Of a DNA stretch of 64,000 nucleotides, positions 36,162 through 45,236 are shown piece after piece (within the stretch, counting starts at the first letter, position 1; each line of letters opens with the position of its first letter). The stretch comes from GCA-2697345 sp002697345 (GTDB lineage: Bacteria; Pseudomonadota; Alphaproteobacteria; Rhodobacterales; Rhodobacteraceae). The notes beneath the pieces were generated by a model. That model worked only from the letters and a program-made list of their open reading frames with translations. It was not told the DNA's origin and ran no database searches. The stretch covers positions 62,001 to 126,000 of the forward strand of contig CALSNB010000003.1 in assembly GCA_943787605.1 (NCBI GenBank). Reading direction: 5' to 3'. The translations under genes were made by a program, and so were the position numbers.

Positions 36162-38102
36162 TTATTTAGTTTTTTTCTTTTTCCAGACCTCATTATCTAT
36201 AAGAGCCTGCAGTCCATCCGAAAGAGATTTATGATTATCTAACTCACTCTCACTTACACCCTTTTGTAACTTATTGGCTGAATCATTGGCCTCCGCTGCT
36301 CTTGAAACTCTCCATGTAAGACTTTCATCTGTAGCTCCTTTTAAATCTTCAACTGCCTCTTTAATCTCTCTTTCGATACCCTGACGAGCATGGATTTTGG
36401 TAATCTCGCCTATTATTGTTTGACGAATTGTATCGTCGGACGCCTTTGGTAACATTGCAGGCGCAATCCTAAGATGTTTTAAATCAAAAATCTTGGAGAC
36501 ATTATGCGTTCCAATTTTTTCTTTAAGTATTTCTTCTATATCTTGATTATTTTCCTGATAGTAAACTCCCAGAACAGTAGACAAAATCTTTTTATGCTCT
36601 TCTAACCTAAAGTCGATTAACTCAAGTTCTTTAACAAATTCACTAATAAAGCGAGGGTTACTAATAATGACTACAAGAAGTAGAGCTTCTCGTAATCTTA
36701 CCTCCATATCCTCTGATGTAACGATCATCGATTTTTTTGTATTTAAAGACACTGGTCCCTTACTATCGTCTTTATAAGGATATTTTTTATTTGAATTCCT
36801 TATTTGATATCCCTTGGATTGATAAAATAAGTTTGACCTCAGGGAAGCGAATTCACTTCCGTAGTGCTTTCGTAACTCTCTATCCTTTATTTGGTTAATA
36901 ATAGCTCGCAAAGATTTATCCAGTAAAGCTCTCCTTTCTGGACTGTCAAAAATTTTTCCTTCGGTCTCTCTCTTCCATATAAGATTGATTAATGGTGTTG
37001 ATCCTTCAATTAACTCTGTCATCTTAGATATCCCAGACAGTCTTAGTACATCATCTGGATCCTGATTCTCTGGCATCAAACAAAAGCGAATTGATTTTTG
37101 CGCTTCTAAGAAAGGTAAAGCAAGATCAATTAAGCGGTAAGCTGCTCTAGTACCAGCGGCGTCACCGTCTAGTGCTACAATGGGTTCAGCAGATATCTGC
37201 CAAAATAGAGAAAGTTGTTTTTCTGTTATTGCTGTTCCTAATGTGGAAACAGTAGCCTTATATCCATGTGAATCCATTGCTATTACATCCATATAACCCT
37301 CAACAACAAGCAAAACAGCATCATTACCGAAAGACTGTCTTGCGAGCTTATGATTATAAAGAGTATTACCTTTATCAAATAATAAAGTCTCTGGAGAGTT
37401 TAAATATTTTGCCTTTGCCTTTTGGTTCATTGCTCTGCCACCAAAGGCAATACAATGACCACGCCTGTCTCTTATTGGATACATAATACGATCTCTAAAC
37501 CTATCATTTAGTCCTCGACCGTCCGCCGACTTTAAGCATAGGCCAGCCTCTACCATAAGCTCTTCACTTATATTATTTTTTTTCAAATGACTAAAAAGAC
37601 TTTTATAACCATCTAGCGAGTAACCAATTTCAAATCGATCAATTGACTCTTGTGTTATTCCACGTGACTTAAGATAAGCTCTCGCATTTGTTGCATTTAT
37701 ACTGGTTAGTTGATCTTTAAAAATATTAACAGCAAGTTCCATGACCTTGACAAGTTCGGCTCTCTTGTCATTTTTCTGCTGAGACCCCCTATCGGCTTTC
37801 GGCAGTTGTAAACCTGCTTCAGAAGCTAAAATTTCTACTGCCTCAATGAAACTTAAATTCTCTGTTTCCTTAATAAAGCTAATAGAATCGCCTTTTGCAT
37901 GACAACCAAAACAGTAATAAAATCCTTTTTGATCATCGACATGAAAACTAGCAGTTTTCTCTTGATGAAAAGGGCATGGAGCCCACATGTCTCCTTTACC
38001 TTGATTCGATTTTTTTCTGTCCCAGGTTACTTTACGCCCAACAACCTGCATTATAGAGGTTCTAGATCGTAGTTCATCAAGAAATGCTGTTGAAAGGTTC
38101 AT
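36162..38102 (-). CDS. dnaG: DnaG, DNA primase
   Basis: DnaG makes the RNA primers for replication. The N-terminal zinc-binding domain has CPFHQEKTASFHV and YYCFGCHAKGD (about 42-76). The TOPRIM core is seen in LLVVEGYMDVIAM and ALDGDAAGTRAA. The C-terminal region, where the DnaB-interacting domain should lie, is divergent. The length is 646 aa. The upstream sox operon ends 81 bases before it, so a promoter for dnaG probably lies between them. Confidence 0.97.
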   Translation of the reverse strand: MNLSTAFLDELRSRTSIMQVVGRKVTWDRKKSNQGKGDMWAPCPFHQEKTASFHVDDQKGFYYCFGCHAKGDSISFIKETENLSFIEAVEILASEAGLQLPKADRGSQQKNDKRAELVKVMELAVNIFKDQLTSINATNARAYLKSRGITQESIDRFEIGYSLDGYKSLFSHLKKNNISEELMVEAGLCLKSADGRGLNDRFRDRIMYPIRDRRGHCIAFGGRAMNQKAKAKYLNSPETLLFDKGNTLYNHKLARQSFGNDAVLLVVEGYMDVIAMDSHGYKATVSTLGTAITEKQLSLFWQISAEPIVALDGDAAGTRAAYRLIDLALPFLEAQKSIRFCLMPENQDPDDVLRLSGISKMTELIEGSTPLINLIWKRETEGKIFDSPERRALLDKSLRAIINQIKDRELRKHYGSEFASLRSNLFYQSKGYQIRNSNKKYPYKDDSKGPVSLNTKKSMIVTSEDMEVRLREALLLVVIISNPRFISEFVKELELIDFRLEEHKKILSTVLGVYYQENNQDIEEILKEKIGTHNVSKIFDLKHLRIAPAMLPKASDDTIRQTIIGEITKIHARQGIEREIKEAVEDLKGATDESLTWRVSRAAEANDSANKLQKGVSESELDNHKSLSDGLQALIDNEVWKKKKTK

Positions 38103-38183
38103 TGTTACAATATTATGCTCTAATAAGATAAAGTCTAGGCATTACATTTAACTTTAAGAAATAACAATAATTCTATGAACCCA

Positions 38184-38726
38184 TTATAAGCCCTTTAATT
38201 TATTCTGAGCAGCTATAGACTTCATAGATCCTTCTATTTCATGCACTAAAGTCTTAGAAAACGACCTAAATACCATCAGCTCAAATCCTAAATCAGTTTT
38301 CCTAACTATCGTGGCCATATGCCCTAACAGCGAGCGGATAACGTCACCAGATTCCATCGATCTCGCGTCTACCGGGCACAATCGATCCATGACATCAGAT
38401 GAACCAACTCCAACTAACTCTACGACCGTCCAAGCATCAGATTGATCTGTTATGGCAGCGGAAATATTATCAACTTTATTTCCTACAAACAAATACTGCC
38501 CCATCCCAATCCACATAACTGTATTACCTTTAGCAACCGAACTCTTTCCATCGCCAGGTAACTCTAGATTAAATTTCTTTTTTAACTCTTTTGAAACTGT
38601 CTTAGTTTTATTTTTGAAAGGCTGTATTGTGGACATGTTTGCAGACGTTATTTCACTTAAGACTATGGAACCTACCTTTATAGGTTCCATACTGTTCAAA
38701 GGAGATTTTGGGATCAAGTTAACCAC
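38184..38726 (-). CDS. soxG: Sarcosine oxidase gamma subunit
   Basis: This 180-aa protein is the last gene of a soxBDAG operon. It overlaps soxA by 8 bases. Its sequence (IVLSEITSANMSTIQPF at the N terminus, ending VHEIEGSMKSIA) resembles the small SoxG subunit, which has a fold related to the folate-binding T-protein. SoxG is needed for the four-subunit enzyme but has no cofactor of its own known here. Identity rests on context and overall length as much as on sequence. Confidence 0.86.
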   Translation of the reverse strand: MVNLIPKSPLNSMEPIKVGSIVLSEITSANMSTIQPFKNKTKTVSKELKKKFNLELPGDGKSSVAKGNTVMWIGMGQYLFVGNKVDNISAAITDQSDAWTVVELVGVGSSDVMDRLCPVDARSMESGDVIRSLLGHMATIVRKTDLGFELMVFRSFSKTLVHEIEGSMKSIAAQNKLKGL

Positions 38727-41655
38727 GAGCTCTTACTCCTTCTTTATCTAAAAACACTGGATCACACACTTTGCAAATTGTTTCTGTACTTCTTAGATGG
38801 TCAACTACTTTAATTTTTTCACCCATCCTGGTTTTACCATTTCTCAAAAACCCAAGAGCTATCATAGTTTTTAACTCTGGGGAGTAAGCGACTGATGTTG
38901 AGTAACCTTGTTGCGCAACCCTTACAGGTGAGGCCTCAACATCAAAGAAGTATGAACCTGCAAAAAGTTTATCTGTACCAGTTATAGGAATTAACCCTAC
39001 TAGTTGATCCCTATCCTGATCAATTAAACCAGGACGCATAGCACCAGTCTTGCCTATAAAGTCTTTTTTAGAAGACATCATCTTTTGCATCCCCAAATCA
39101 AAAGCAGTTATACGGCCATCAATTTCAGCGTGAGTAATAAATCCTTTCTCGATCCGAAGAACATTTAACGCCTCCATACCATACAGCCCACCCCCTAAAT
39201 CCTCGGCCGATGATTTCAAATGATCAAACATACTTTCCCCAAAACGAGAAGGTACTGCTATTTCGTATGCATGTTCACCAGAAAATGAAATTCTAAATAA
39301 TCTAGCTTTAACTTCTCCAATACTAACTTCCTTGTAAGCCATATAAGAAAAATTATCGCTGTTAATTTCTTCATCGATTATCTGATTGATTAATTCTCTA
39401 GATTTTGGTCCAGCGACTGCAAACTGAGCCCACTGCTCAGTAACACTCATCAAAGTGACGTCGAAGTGTGGTACCAAACATTGTTGCACGAACTCTAGGT
39501 GTGTCATCACTTCTCCAGCGGATGCAGTAGTGGTAGTTAGTACATAGTGGTTCTCTTTTATACATGCTGCTGTTCCATCATCCATAACATGTCCATCTTC
39601 ACGTAACATTAACCCATAACGAACTTTACCTGGAGCTAGTTTGGCAAAATTATTTATATAGATAAAATCGAGGAAAGCCGCAGAGTCTTGTCCCTGAATA
39701 TCAATTTTACCTAATGTGGAGACATCAACTATCCCAACACTGTCTCGAACATACCTAACTTCTCTATCACAGCTCTCACGCCAACTGCTCTCTTCTTTTC
39801 TTGGAAAATACGACGGTCTATACCACAAACCAGCTTCAATCATCGGTGCCCCTAAATCAACTGATAGCTGATGAGATGTAGTAAAACGCTGCGGCGCAAA
39901 TCCTTCTCCCTGAGCAAAAGCCCCCATAGCGGCTATAGAAACTGGAGTATAGGGCGGCCGAAATGTTGTTGTCCCTGTCTCTGGTATCGCTCTCCCAGTT
40001 ACATCAGCAAGAACTGCTAAGGCTACAACATTTGAGTTTTTACCTTGATCAGGAGCCATCCCTTGAGTGGTGTATCGCTTCATATGCTCAACAGATTTAA
40101 AATTTTCCTGTGCTGAGAGTTTGATATCTTTGACTGTAACATCGTTTTGAAAATCTATCCACGACCTACCTTTACAGGGAACTGACCAAAGGGGCACTAT
40201 CACCGTCGGATCACTTTCAGCCTCAGGAACTGAAATAGTCTTGTAGCTTAATCCAAGATTCTTTAAAACTTCTTTTGCTCTAAATACTCCAGACTTCATA
40301 CATCCTTTTGTTGAGAAAACACCAGTTGCAGCTCCGGCGACCTCTAGCCCTGGAATCATTCCCGGCACTGGTATAAACGCTGATAGTTGATCATTCCATT
40401 CTGGTTTTCCGTTCATATGACATGTAAGATGAACTGTTGGATTCCATCCACCGGAAACTCCAAGCATGCTAGTTTCTATTTTTGAAACAGAGCCATTAGC
40501 CTGTGTTACCTCGACTTCTTTAACTCCCATTCTTCCCCGAACATTCGTTACCATCGCACCCTTAAATACAGGAAAATCACCTTGAATGGTCGAATCACTC
40601 CTACTATCTACATAAGCGGCGATTTCTATTCCGTTCAAATGCAGGTCTCTGGCAGTTCTAAATGCGTCATTATTGTTTCCAAATATAACCGCTTTTTTAC
40701 CCAGACTCACCCCATAACGGTTTAAGTAACCCCGCATCGCAGAAGCTGTAAAAACTCCTGGCCTATCATTGTTCTGAAAAGCAATAGATCTCTCTATGGA
40801 ACCTGCTGCATATACAGCACCTTTTGCTACAATTCGCCAAAAAATTTCCACAGGGAGGGCATGATTTTTTTCTTTAATATGATGGGATATTCGCTCAACT
40901 GCCCCATAAGTACCTCCATCATAGGCTCCTGTAACAGTCGTTCTTGACATACAGCGAACATTTTCCATTTGACTCAGTTTATCTATTTTTTCTTTAGCCC
41001 AAATATCTCCTGGTTTTCCATCAATATCATAGTTTTCTGAATTAAGTCGACCACCAAAAATTGAATCTTCTTCACAAAAGATAACTTTAGCCCCAGCATT
41101 CGCTGCAGTTAAGGCAGCCATAATACCAGCTGGTCCAGACCCAATTACAAGAACATCGCAGAATGCATAAGCTTTTTCATAGTAGTCACTATTATTTGCC
41201 ATTGAAAGCCGACCCAAGCCAGCCGCACGTCTAATCGATGGCTCGTAAAGAGCTTCCCAAAATTTCTTTGGCCACATAAATGTTTTGTAATAGAATCCAG
41301 CAGAAAGAAATGGAGATATTAAGTCATTTAACTCCAAAAGGTCCCACTTTAAAGTACCCCAGTAGTTTTGAGAGTAAACCTTTAAATCTGACACTAATTC
41401 CTGTGTGGTCAGCCTTACATTTGGAGTGGTTTGATTCCCATCCCTTATCTCTACTAACCCATTTGGTTCGTGAGACCCATCGGTCATCACGCCTCTAGGA
41501 CGATGGTACTTAAACGAACGCCCAATGACCTTAACGTCATTTGCTATTAAAGCTGAGGCGAGTGTATCACCTTCATAACCCAAGAATTCCTTGTCATCAA
41601 ACGTGAATTTAAGTGGCGCAGATGAATTGATTAGGCGACCCTCTTTAACTCTCAT
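38719..41655 (-). CDS. soxA: Sarcosine oxidase alpha subunit
   Basis: SoxA binds NAD and a folate acceptor in the heterotetrameric enzyme, which oxidises sarcosine to glycine, H2O2 and, with tetrahydrofolate, 5,10-methylene-THF. The 978-aa sequence has an N-terminal ferredoxin-like segment around FKYHRPRGVMTDG. An NAD-binding region with DVLVIGSGPAGIMAALTAA (about 170-190) follows. The C-terminal third is a glycine-cleavage T-protein-like folate-binding domain, from about residue 600, with SFSGEHAYEIAVPS. Downstream overlap with soxG and direct contact with soxD support one operon. Confidence 0.95.
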   Translation of the reverse strand: MRVKEGRLINSSAPLKFTFDDKEFLGYEGDTLASALIANDVKVIGRSFKYHRPRGVMTDGSHEPNGLVEIRDGNQTTPNVRLTTQELVSDLKVYSQNYWGTLKWDLLELNDLISPFLSAGFYYKTFMWPKKFWEALYEPSIRRAAGLGRLSMANNSDYYEKAYAFCDVLVIGSGPAGIMAALTAANAGAKVIFCEEDSIFGGRLNSENYDIDGKPGDIWAKEKIDKLSQMENVRCMSRTTVTGAYDGGTYGAVERISHHIKEKNHALPVEIFWRIVAKGAVYAAGSIERSIAFQNNDRPGVFTASAMRGYLNRYGVSLGKKAVIFGNNNDAFRTARDLHLNGIEIAAYVDSRSDSTIQGDFPVFKGAMVTNVRGRMGVKEVEVTQANGSVSKIETSMLGVSGGWNPTVHLTCHMNGKPEWNDQLSAFIPVPGMIPGLEVAGAATGVFSTKGCMKSGVFRAKEVLKNLGLSYKTISVPEAESDPTVIVPLWSVPCKGRSWIDFQNDVTVKDIKLSAQENFKSVEHMKRYTTQGMAPDQGKNSNVVALAVLADVTGRAIPETGTTTFRPPYTPVSIAAMGAFAQGEGFAPQRFTTSHQLSVDLGAPMIEAGLWYRPSYFPRKEESSWRESCDREVRYVRDSVGIVDVSTLGKIDIQGQDSAAFLDFIYINNFAKLAPGKVRYGLMLREDGHVMDDGTAACIKENHYVLTTTTASAGEVMTHLEFVQQCLVPHFDVTLMSVTEQWAQFAVAGPKSRELINQIIDEEINSDNFSYMAYKEVSIGEVKARLFRISFSGEHAYEIAVPSRFGESMFDHLKSSAEDLGGGLYGMEALNVLRIEKGFITHAEIDGRITAFDLGMQKMMSSKKDFIGKTGAMRPGLIDQDRDQLVGLIPITGTDKLFAGSYFFDVEASPVRVAQQGYSTSVAYSPELKTMIALGFLRNGKTRMGEKIKVVDHLRSTETICKVCDPVFLDKEGVRARG

Positions 41656-41921
41656 TACTTTGAATCCTTTACGTTATTAACAAGTTCAACTTTAAAAATT
41701 TCATGGGTTGCTGTATCTCGCTCAATTAATAACCACGCCCTACAACCTGCCTCGTGTTGCCACAAATCTTCAGTTACGCCACAAGGATTTTCTCTAATGT
41801 GGAGATACTTGTGCATCGCATCCAAATCTGACTCTCCTGGTCTACTTAAATAGTCTTTGGCTCCTCGGTAATAGAATTCGCGTCTATCTCTTTCACCACA
41901 TAAAGGGCATTTGATGCGCAT
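41655..41921 (-). CDS. soxD: Sarcosine oxidase delta subunit
   Basis: This small 88-aa zinc protein has the cysteine pair MRIKCPLCGERDRREF at the N terminus, then YRGAKDYLSRPGE, and a later Cys in HEAGCRAWLLIERDT, as expected of the SoxD zinc site. It lies between soxB and soxA, its stop sharing one base with the soxA start. Confidence 0.93.
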   Translation of the reverse strand: MRIKCPLCGERDRREFYYRGAKDYLSRPGESDLDAMHKYLHIRENPCGVTEDLWQHEAGCRAWLLIERDTATHEIFKVELVNNVKDSK

Positions 41922-41935
41922 AATTTAGGTTCCTC

Positions 41936-43189
41936 TTAATGTAAGTTATGCTGAGAGCCCTTGGATTCTTCATCCATTAGGCCAACTCCAGTTCTAAATC
42001 GCTCAAAGGTATGTTTTTTTGCAACCTCATGAGGCTTATCCTCTGCCATTAGGTGAGCCATACACCAACCTGAGGCTGGAATAGCCTTGAAACCACCGTA
42101 GCACCAACCACAGTCCATATATAAGTTTTCGACTTCTGTTTTATCAATAATAAAGGATCCATCTGGAGTCATATCCATGATACCCCCCCAACTTCGAAGA
42201 ACCTTAGCTTTTCCGATAGCTGGCATTAAACTCATACCTGCCTCCATAACGTGCTCCATCATTGGTAAGTTGCCTCTTTGAGAATAGGAGGCATGAAAGT
42301 CTAAATCACCACCAAAAACAAGACCACCTTTATCAGATTGAGAAATATAAAAATGCCCCATGCCAAATGTTACCACATGGTTAATGGCTGGTTTTAGTCC
42401 CTCAGAGACAAAAGCTTGCAAGATATGACTTTCAATAGGTACCTCCAACCCAGCCATTGCAGCCACTTCAGAAGAACGACCCGCCACAACAATTGCTACT
42501 TTTTTTCCACGAATAGGTCCTAAAGAAGTTTGAACGCCTGTAACTTTCCCGTTAACTACATCTATTCCAGTAACTGCGCATCGTTGAATTAAATCAACAC
42601 CTAGCTGATCCGCGGCCCGTGCATAACCCCAAGCTACTGCATCATGCCTCGCATTCCCACCTCTCTTGTGAAAAAGGCCTCCATACACAGGAAAACGGTG
42701 ATTATCAAAATCTAAATATGGAAGCTCTTTTCTTACTCCTTCTCTATCTAAGAGTATTGCATCGTCTCCTTGACTTATCATCATATTTCCCCGCCGAGCG
42801 GCAGCGTCTCTTTGGCCATCTGAGTGGAAAAGGTTAATAACTCCACGCTGTGAATGCATTGCATTATAGTTAAGTTCAGATTCCATAGTCTCCCAAAGCT
42901 TTAAGGAGTGGCTATAAAATTCTGAATTCCCTGGGATCATATAGTTAGCCCTAACTATTGTGGTATTTCGACCAACATTTCCTGACCCAATGTAACCCTT
43001 TTCAAGAACAGCCACATTGGTTATCCCATGATTTTTTGCCAAGTAGTAAGCCGTAGCTAACCCGTGACCTCCTCCTCCAATTATGATAACATCATATTCT
43101 GATTTTGGCTCAGGCTCTCTCCAAACAGGCTTCCAGTTCTTATTTCCTGTCAAACCTTCTTTAAGAATCTTTAAGGCATTATATCTCAT
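41936..43189 (-). CDS. soxB: Sarcosine oxidase beta subunit
   Basis: SoxB carries the FAD where sarcosine is oxidised and the FMN bound covalently to histidine in the known enzymes. DVIIIGGGGHGLATAYYLA (about 33-51) is the dinucleotide-binding fold, and GSGNVGRNTTIVRANY is a family signature. GGNARHDAVAWGY holds a conserved histidine in the region of the flavin link. The C terminus has CGWCYGGFKAIPASGW. The length is 417 aa. It is the first gene of the soxBDAG operon. Methyl-group transfer from sarcosine, for example from glycine betaine, is the usual physiological role. Confidence 0.95.
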   Translation of the reverse strand: MRYNALKILKEGLTGNKNWKPVWREPEPKSEYDVIIIGGGGHGLATAYYLAKNHGITNVAVLEKGYIGSGNVGRNTTIVRANYMIPGNSEFYSHSLKLWETMESELNYNAMHSQRGVINLFHSDGQRDAAARRGNMMISQGDDAILLDREGVRKELPYLDFDNHRFPVYGGLFHKRGGNARHDAVAWGYARAADQLGVDLIQRCAVTGIDVVNGKVTGVQTSLGPIRGKKVAIVVAGRSSEVAAMAGLEVPIESHILQAFVSEGLKPAINHVVTFGMGHFYISQSDKGGLVFGGDLDFHASYSQRGNLPMMEHVMEAGMSLMPAIGKAKVLRSWGGIMDMTPDGSFIIDKTEVENLYMDCGWCYGGFKAIPASGWCMAHLMAEDKPHEVAKKHTFERFRTGVGLMDEESKGSQHNLH

Positions 43190-43308
43190 GTTAGTACTCC
43201 TGCGTTAAGTTGCAGATAATCAATAAAATGTGGGCTTTACAAGTGCATTTTATGTATCTTTTAAAAAAATATATGTAATATATATTTATTGGCAATTAAC
43301 ACAGTTAT

Positions 43309-44268
43309 TTATTTCCTAATAGGTACAACCTCATAGCCAGGTTCTTCAGCTTCATCATCCACCATTTCTACAGGAAACCCAGAAGCTGTAATATCTAGTC
43401 CTGTTTTTTCTTCAAGTCGCTTAATAATATTTGGAGAGAATTCATTTTCACCATAACGACTTATACCATCTTCAAAAATAGAAATCATAAGAGGGCTTAT
43501 TTCTAAAGGTATGCCCGCGTTATCAGCTATTTTTTGGAATAAGGATATATCCTTATGAACTAACCCCATCGTAAAGGATATATCTCTAGATCCATTCAAT
43601 ATTACTTGGCTTTCTGTTTCGTGAACAAATGAATTTCCTGATGATATTTTAATGGCTTCAAACGCTGTACTCAAATCCATTCCAGCACCCTTTGCGACAG
43701 TTAAAGCTTCTGCACATGTCAAAAGGTTTGCTGTCGCTAAATAATTTGTTAGAACTTTTAAAATACTTGCTGAACCAAGATCTCCCGTATGTAAAACCCG
43801 TCTACCCAATGTGGTAAGAAGTGGTAGTACTTTTTCAAAAGTTCGTCGTTCACAACCTGCAAATATTGATATATTTCCCGTATCCGCCCGATGACACCCA
43901 CCAGATACTGGGCAATCAACTGCTTCTGCATCCTTCAATATTACTTTCTTTCCCAACCTCTTCACTTCATATTGATCCGTAGTTGACATCTCCAACCAAA
44001 CTTTACCTTTTGACAGTCCACCCAAAATGCCATTCTCACCCTCCATAACCTCAGCTGATATCTTAGGATGTGGTAGGCAAGTTATTATAACGTCAGATTG
44101 CTCTGCAACCTCTATGGGGCTATCAGCTTTTTGGGCACCCTTTTTTACAAATTCATTAACTAACTCTTGATCTAAATCTCTAACAGTTAAGTTAAAGTTA
44201 TTCCTCAGCAGGCTGCCGGCAAGCTTTCCTCCAACATTTCCTAAGCCTATAAAACCAATACGCATCAC
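43309..44268 (-). CDS. NAD(P)-dependent oxidoreductase, 3-hydroxyisobutyrate dehydrogenase family
   Basis: The 319-aa protein belongs to the beta-hydroxyacid dehydrogenase family. The Rossmann loop IGFIGLGNVGGK is at residues 4-15, the substrate-binding DCPVSGGCHRAD in the middle, and the catalytic-lysine region GSASILKVLTNYLATAN follows. These enzymes oxidise 3-hydroxyacids or reduce semialdehydes such as tartronate semialdehyde; the substrate here is not fixed. It lies just upstream of soxB on the same strand, with a 119-base gap. A link to one-carbon or glyoxylate metabolism would be guesswork. Confidence 0.82.
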   Translation of the reverse strand: MMRIGFIGLGNVGGKLAGSLLRNNFNLTVRDLDQELVNEFVKKGAQKADSPIEVAEQSDVIITCLPHPKISAEVMEGENGILGGLSKGKVWLEMSTTDQYEVKRLGKKVILKDAEAVDCPVSGGCHRADTGNISIFAGCERRTFEKVLPLLTTLGRRVLHTGDLGSASILKVLTNYLATANLLTCAEALTVAKGAGMDLSTAFEAIKISSGNSFVHETESQVILNGSRDISFTMGLVHKDISLFQKIADNAGIPLEISPLMISIFEDGISRYGENEFSPNIIKRLEEKTGLDITASGFPVEMVDDEAEEPGYEVVPIRK

Positions 44269-44467
44269 ACTAACCTCTCAATAAATATTTCACTAGCATT
44301 TCAAAAAGTTTTTATGCTCTAATTTAATGGATTACAGAATTTATATTTATTAACAATAGACCCAGGAATTAAATCTCTATTATATGGGTATTATTAAAAA
44401 CGAACATTCAGCTTTGATAAAAAATTGTATCTTTATGTAATAAAGTAGACTTGTCAGGAGACATAAA

Positions 44468-45214
44468 TTGTTAAACTCTATAAGTCATGGGAAAAAGTCT
44501 AAAGGTCCCCCATTAATTGTCCTTCATGGGCTTTTTGGATCTGCTAATAATTGGAATTCAATCGCCAGAGCAATGTCCGACCAAAGACACGTAATTTGCG
44601 TAGACTTGAGAAATCACGGCAACAGTCCTTGGCATTCAACTCATAGCTATGACGATTTAGCTACGGATGTTGCTATGACAATAGATGAACCAGCAGATAT
44701 AATTGGACACTCAATGGGCGGCAAGGCTGCTATGGTTCTAGCTCTTAGGTACCCTCAGTTGGTTAACAAATTAATCGTAGCAGATATATCACCCATCCGC
44801 TATAATAAGTCCCAAACATCCATCATCAATGCGTTATTAGCTATTAACTTAAATATAGCCAAAAGCCGCACAGAAGTGATTTCTCAAATGCTCACTATAG
44901 AGCCTGACCTTAGAGCATTCTTAGCTCAGTCTATAAATATGAAAGAAAAGGTATGGCGAATAAACTTAAAAACCCTAAAAAAGGATATGAACAAAATTGT
45001 AGGGTTCCCAAATTTCAAGACAGAATTCATCGGAAAGACTCTGTTTATAACTGGGGAAAGATCTAATTATACGCATGAAAGCCATCAACCAAACATCAGA
45101 AGACTTTTTCCAAATAGTAGTTTTATAAGCATCCAAAATGCTGGTCACTGGCTACACGTAGAAAAACCGCTGGAGTTTAAGGATATTACTAAAAAATTTC
45201 TAAATGAGAAGTAG
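44468..45214 (+). CDS. Alpha/beta hydrolase (YbfF-type esterase)
   Basis: The 248-aa protein has the alpha/beta-hydrolase order: LIVLHGLFGSANNW oxyanion block, VDLRNHGNSPW, the nucleophile elbow GHSMGGKAAM (about residue 80), and a C-terminal NAGHWLHVEKP with the catalytic His. It matches the small YbfF-like esterases. The start is TTG at 44468, fixed by an AGGAG seven bases upstream. It is divergent from the oxidoreductase and convergent with lepA. The substrate is unknown. Confidence 0.86.
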   Translation: MLNSISHGKKSKGPPLIVLHGLFGSANNWNSIARAMSDQRHVICVDLRNHGNSPWHSTHSYDDLATDVAMTIDEPADIIGHSMGGKAAMVLALRYPQLVNKLIVADISPIRYNKSQTSIINALLAINLNIAKSRTEVISQMLTIEPDLRAFLAQSINMKEKVWRINLKTLKKDMNKIVGFPNFKTEFIGKTLFITGERSNYTHESHQPNIRRLFPNSSFISIQNAGHWLHVEKPLEFKDITKKFLNEK

Positions 45215-45236
45215 ATTCTATAGTTTTAAAAGCTTG

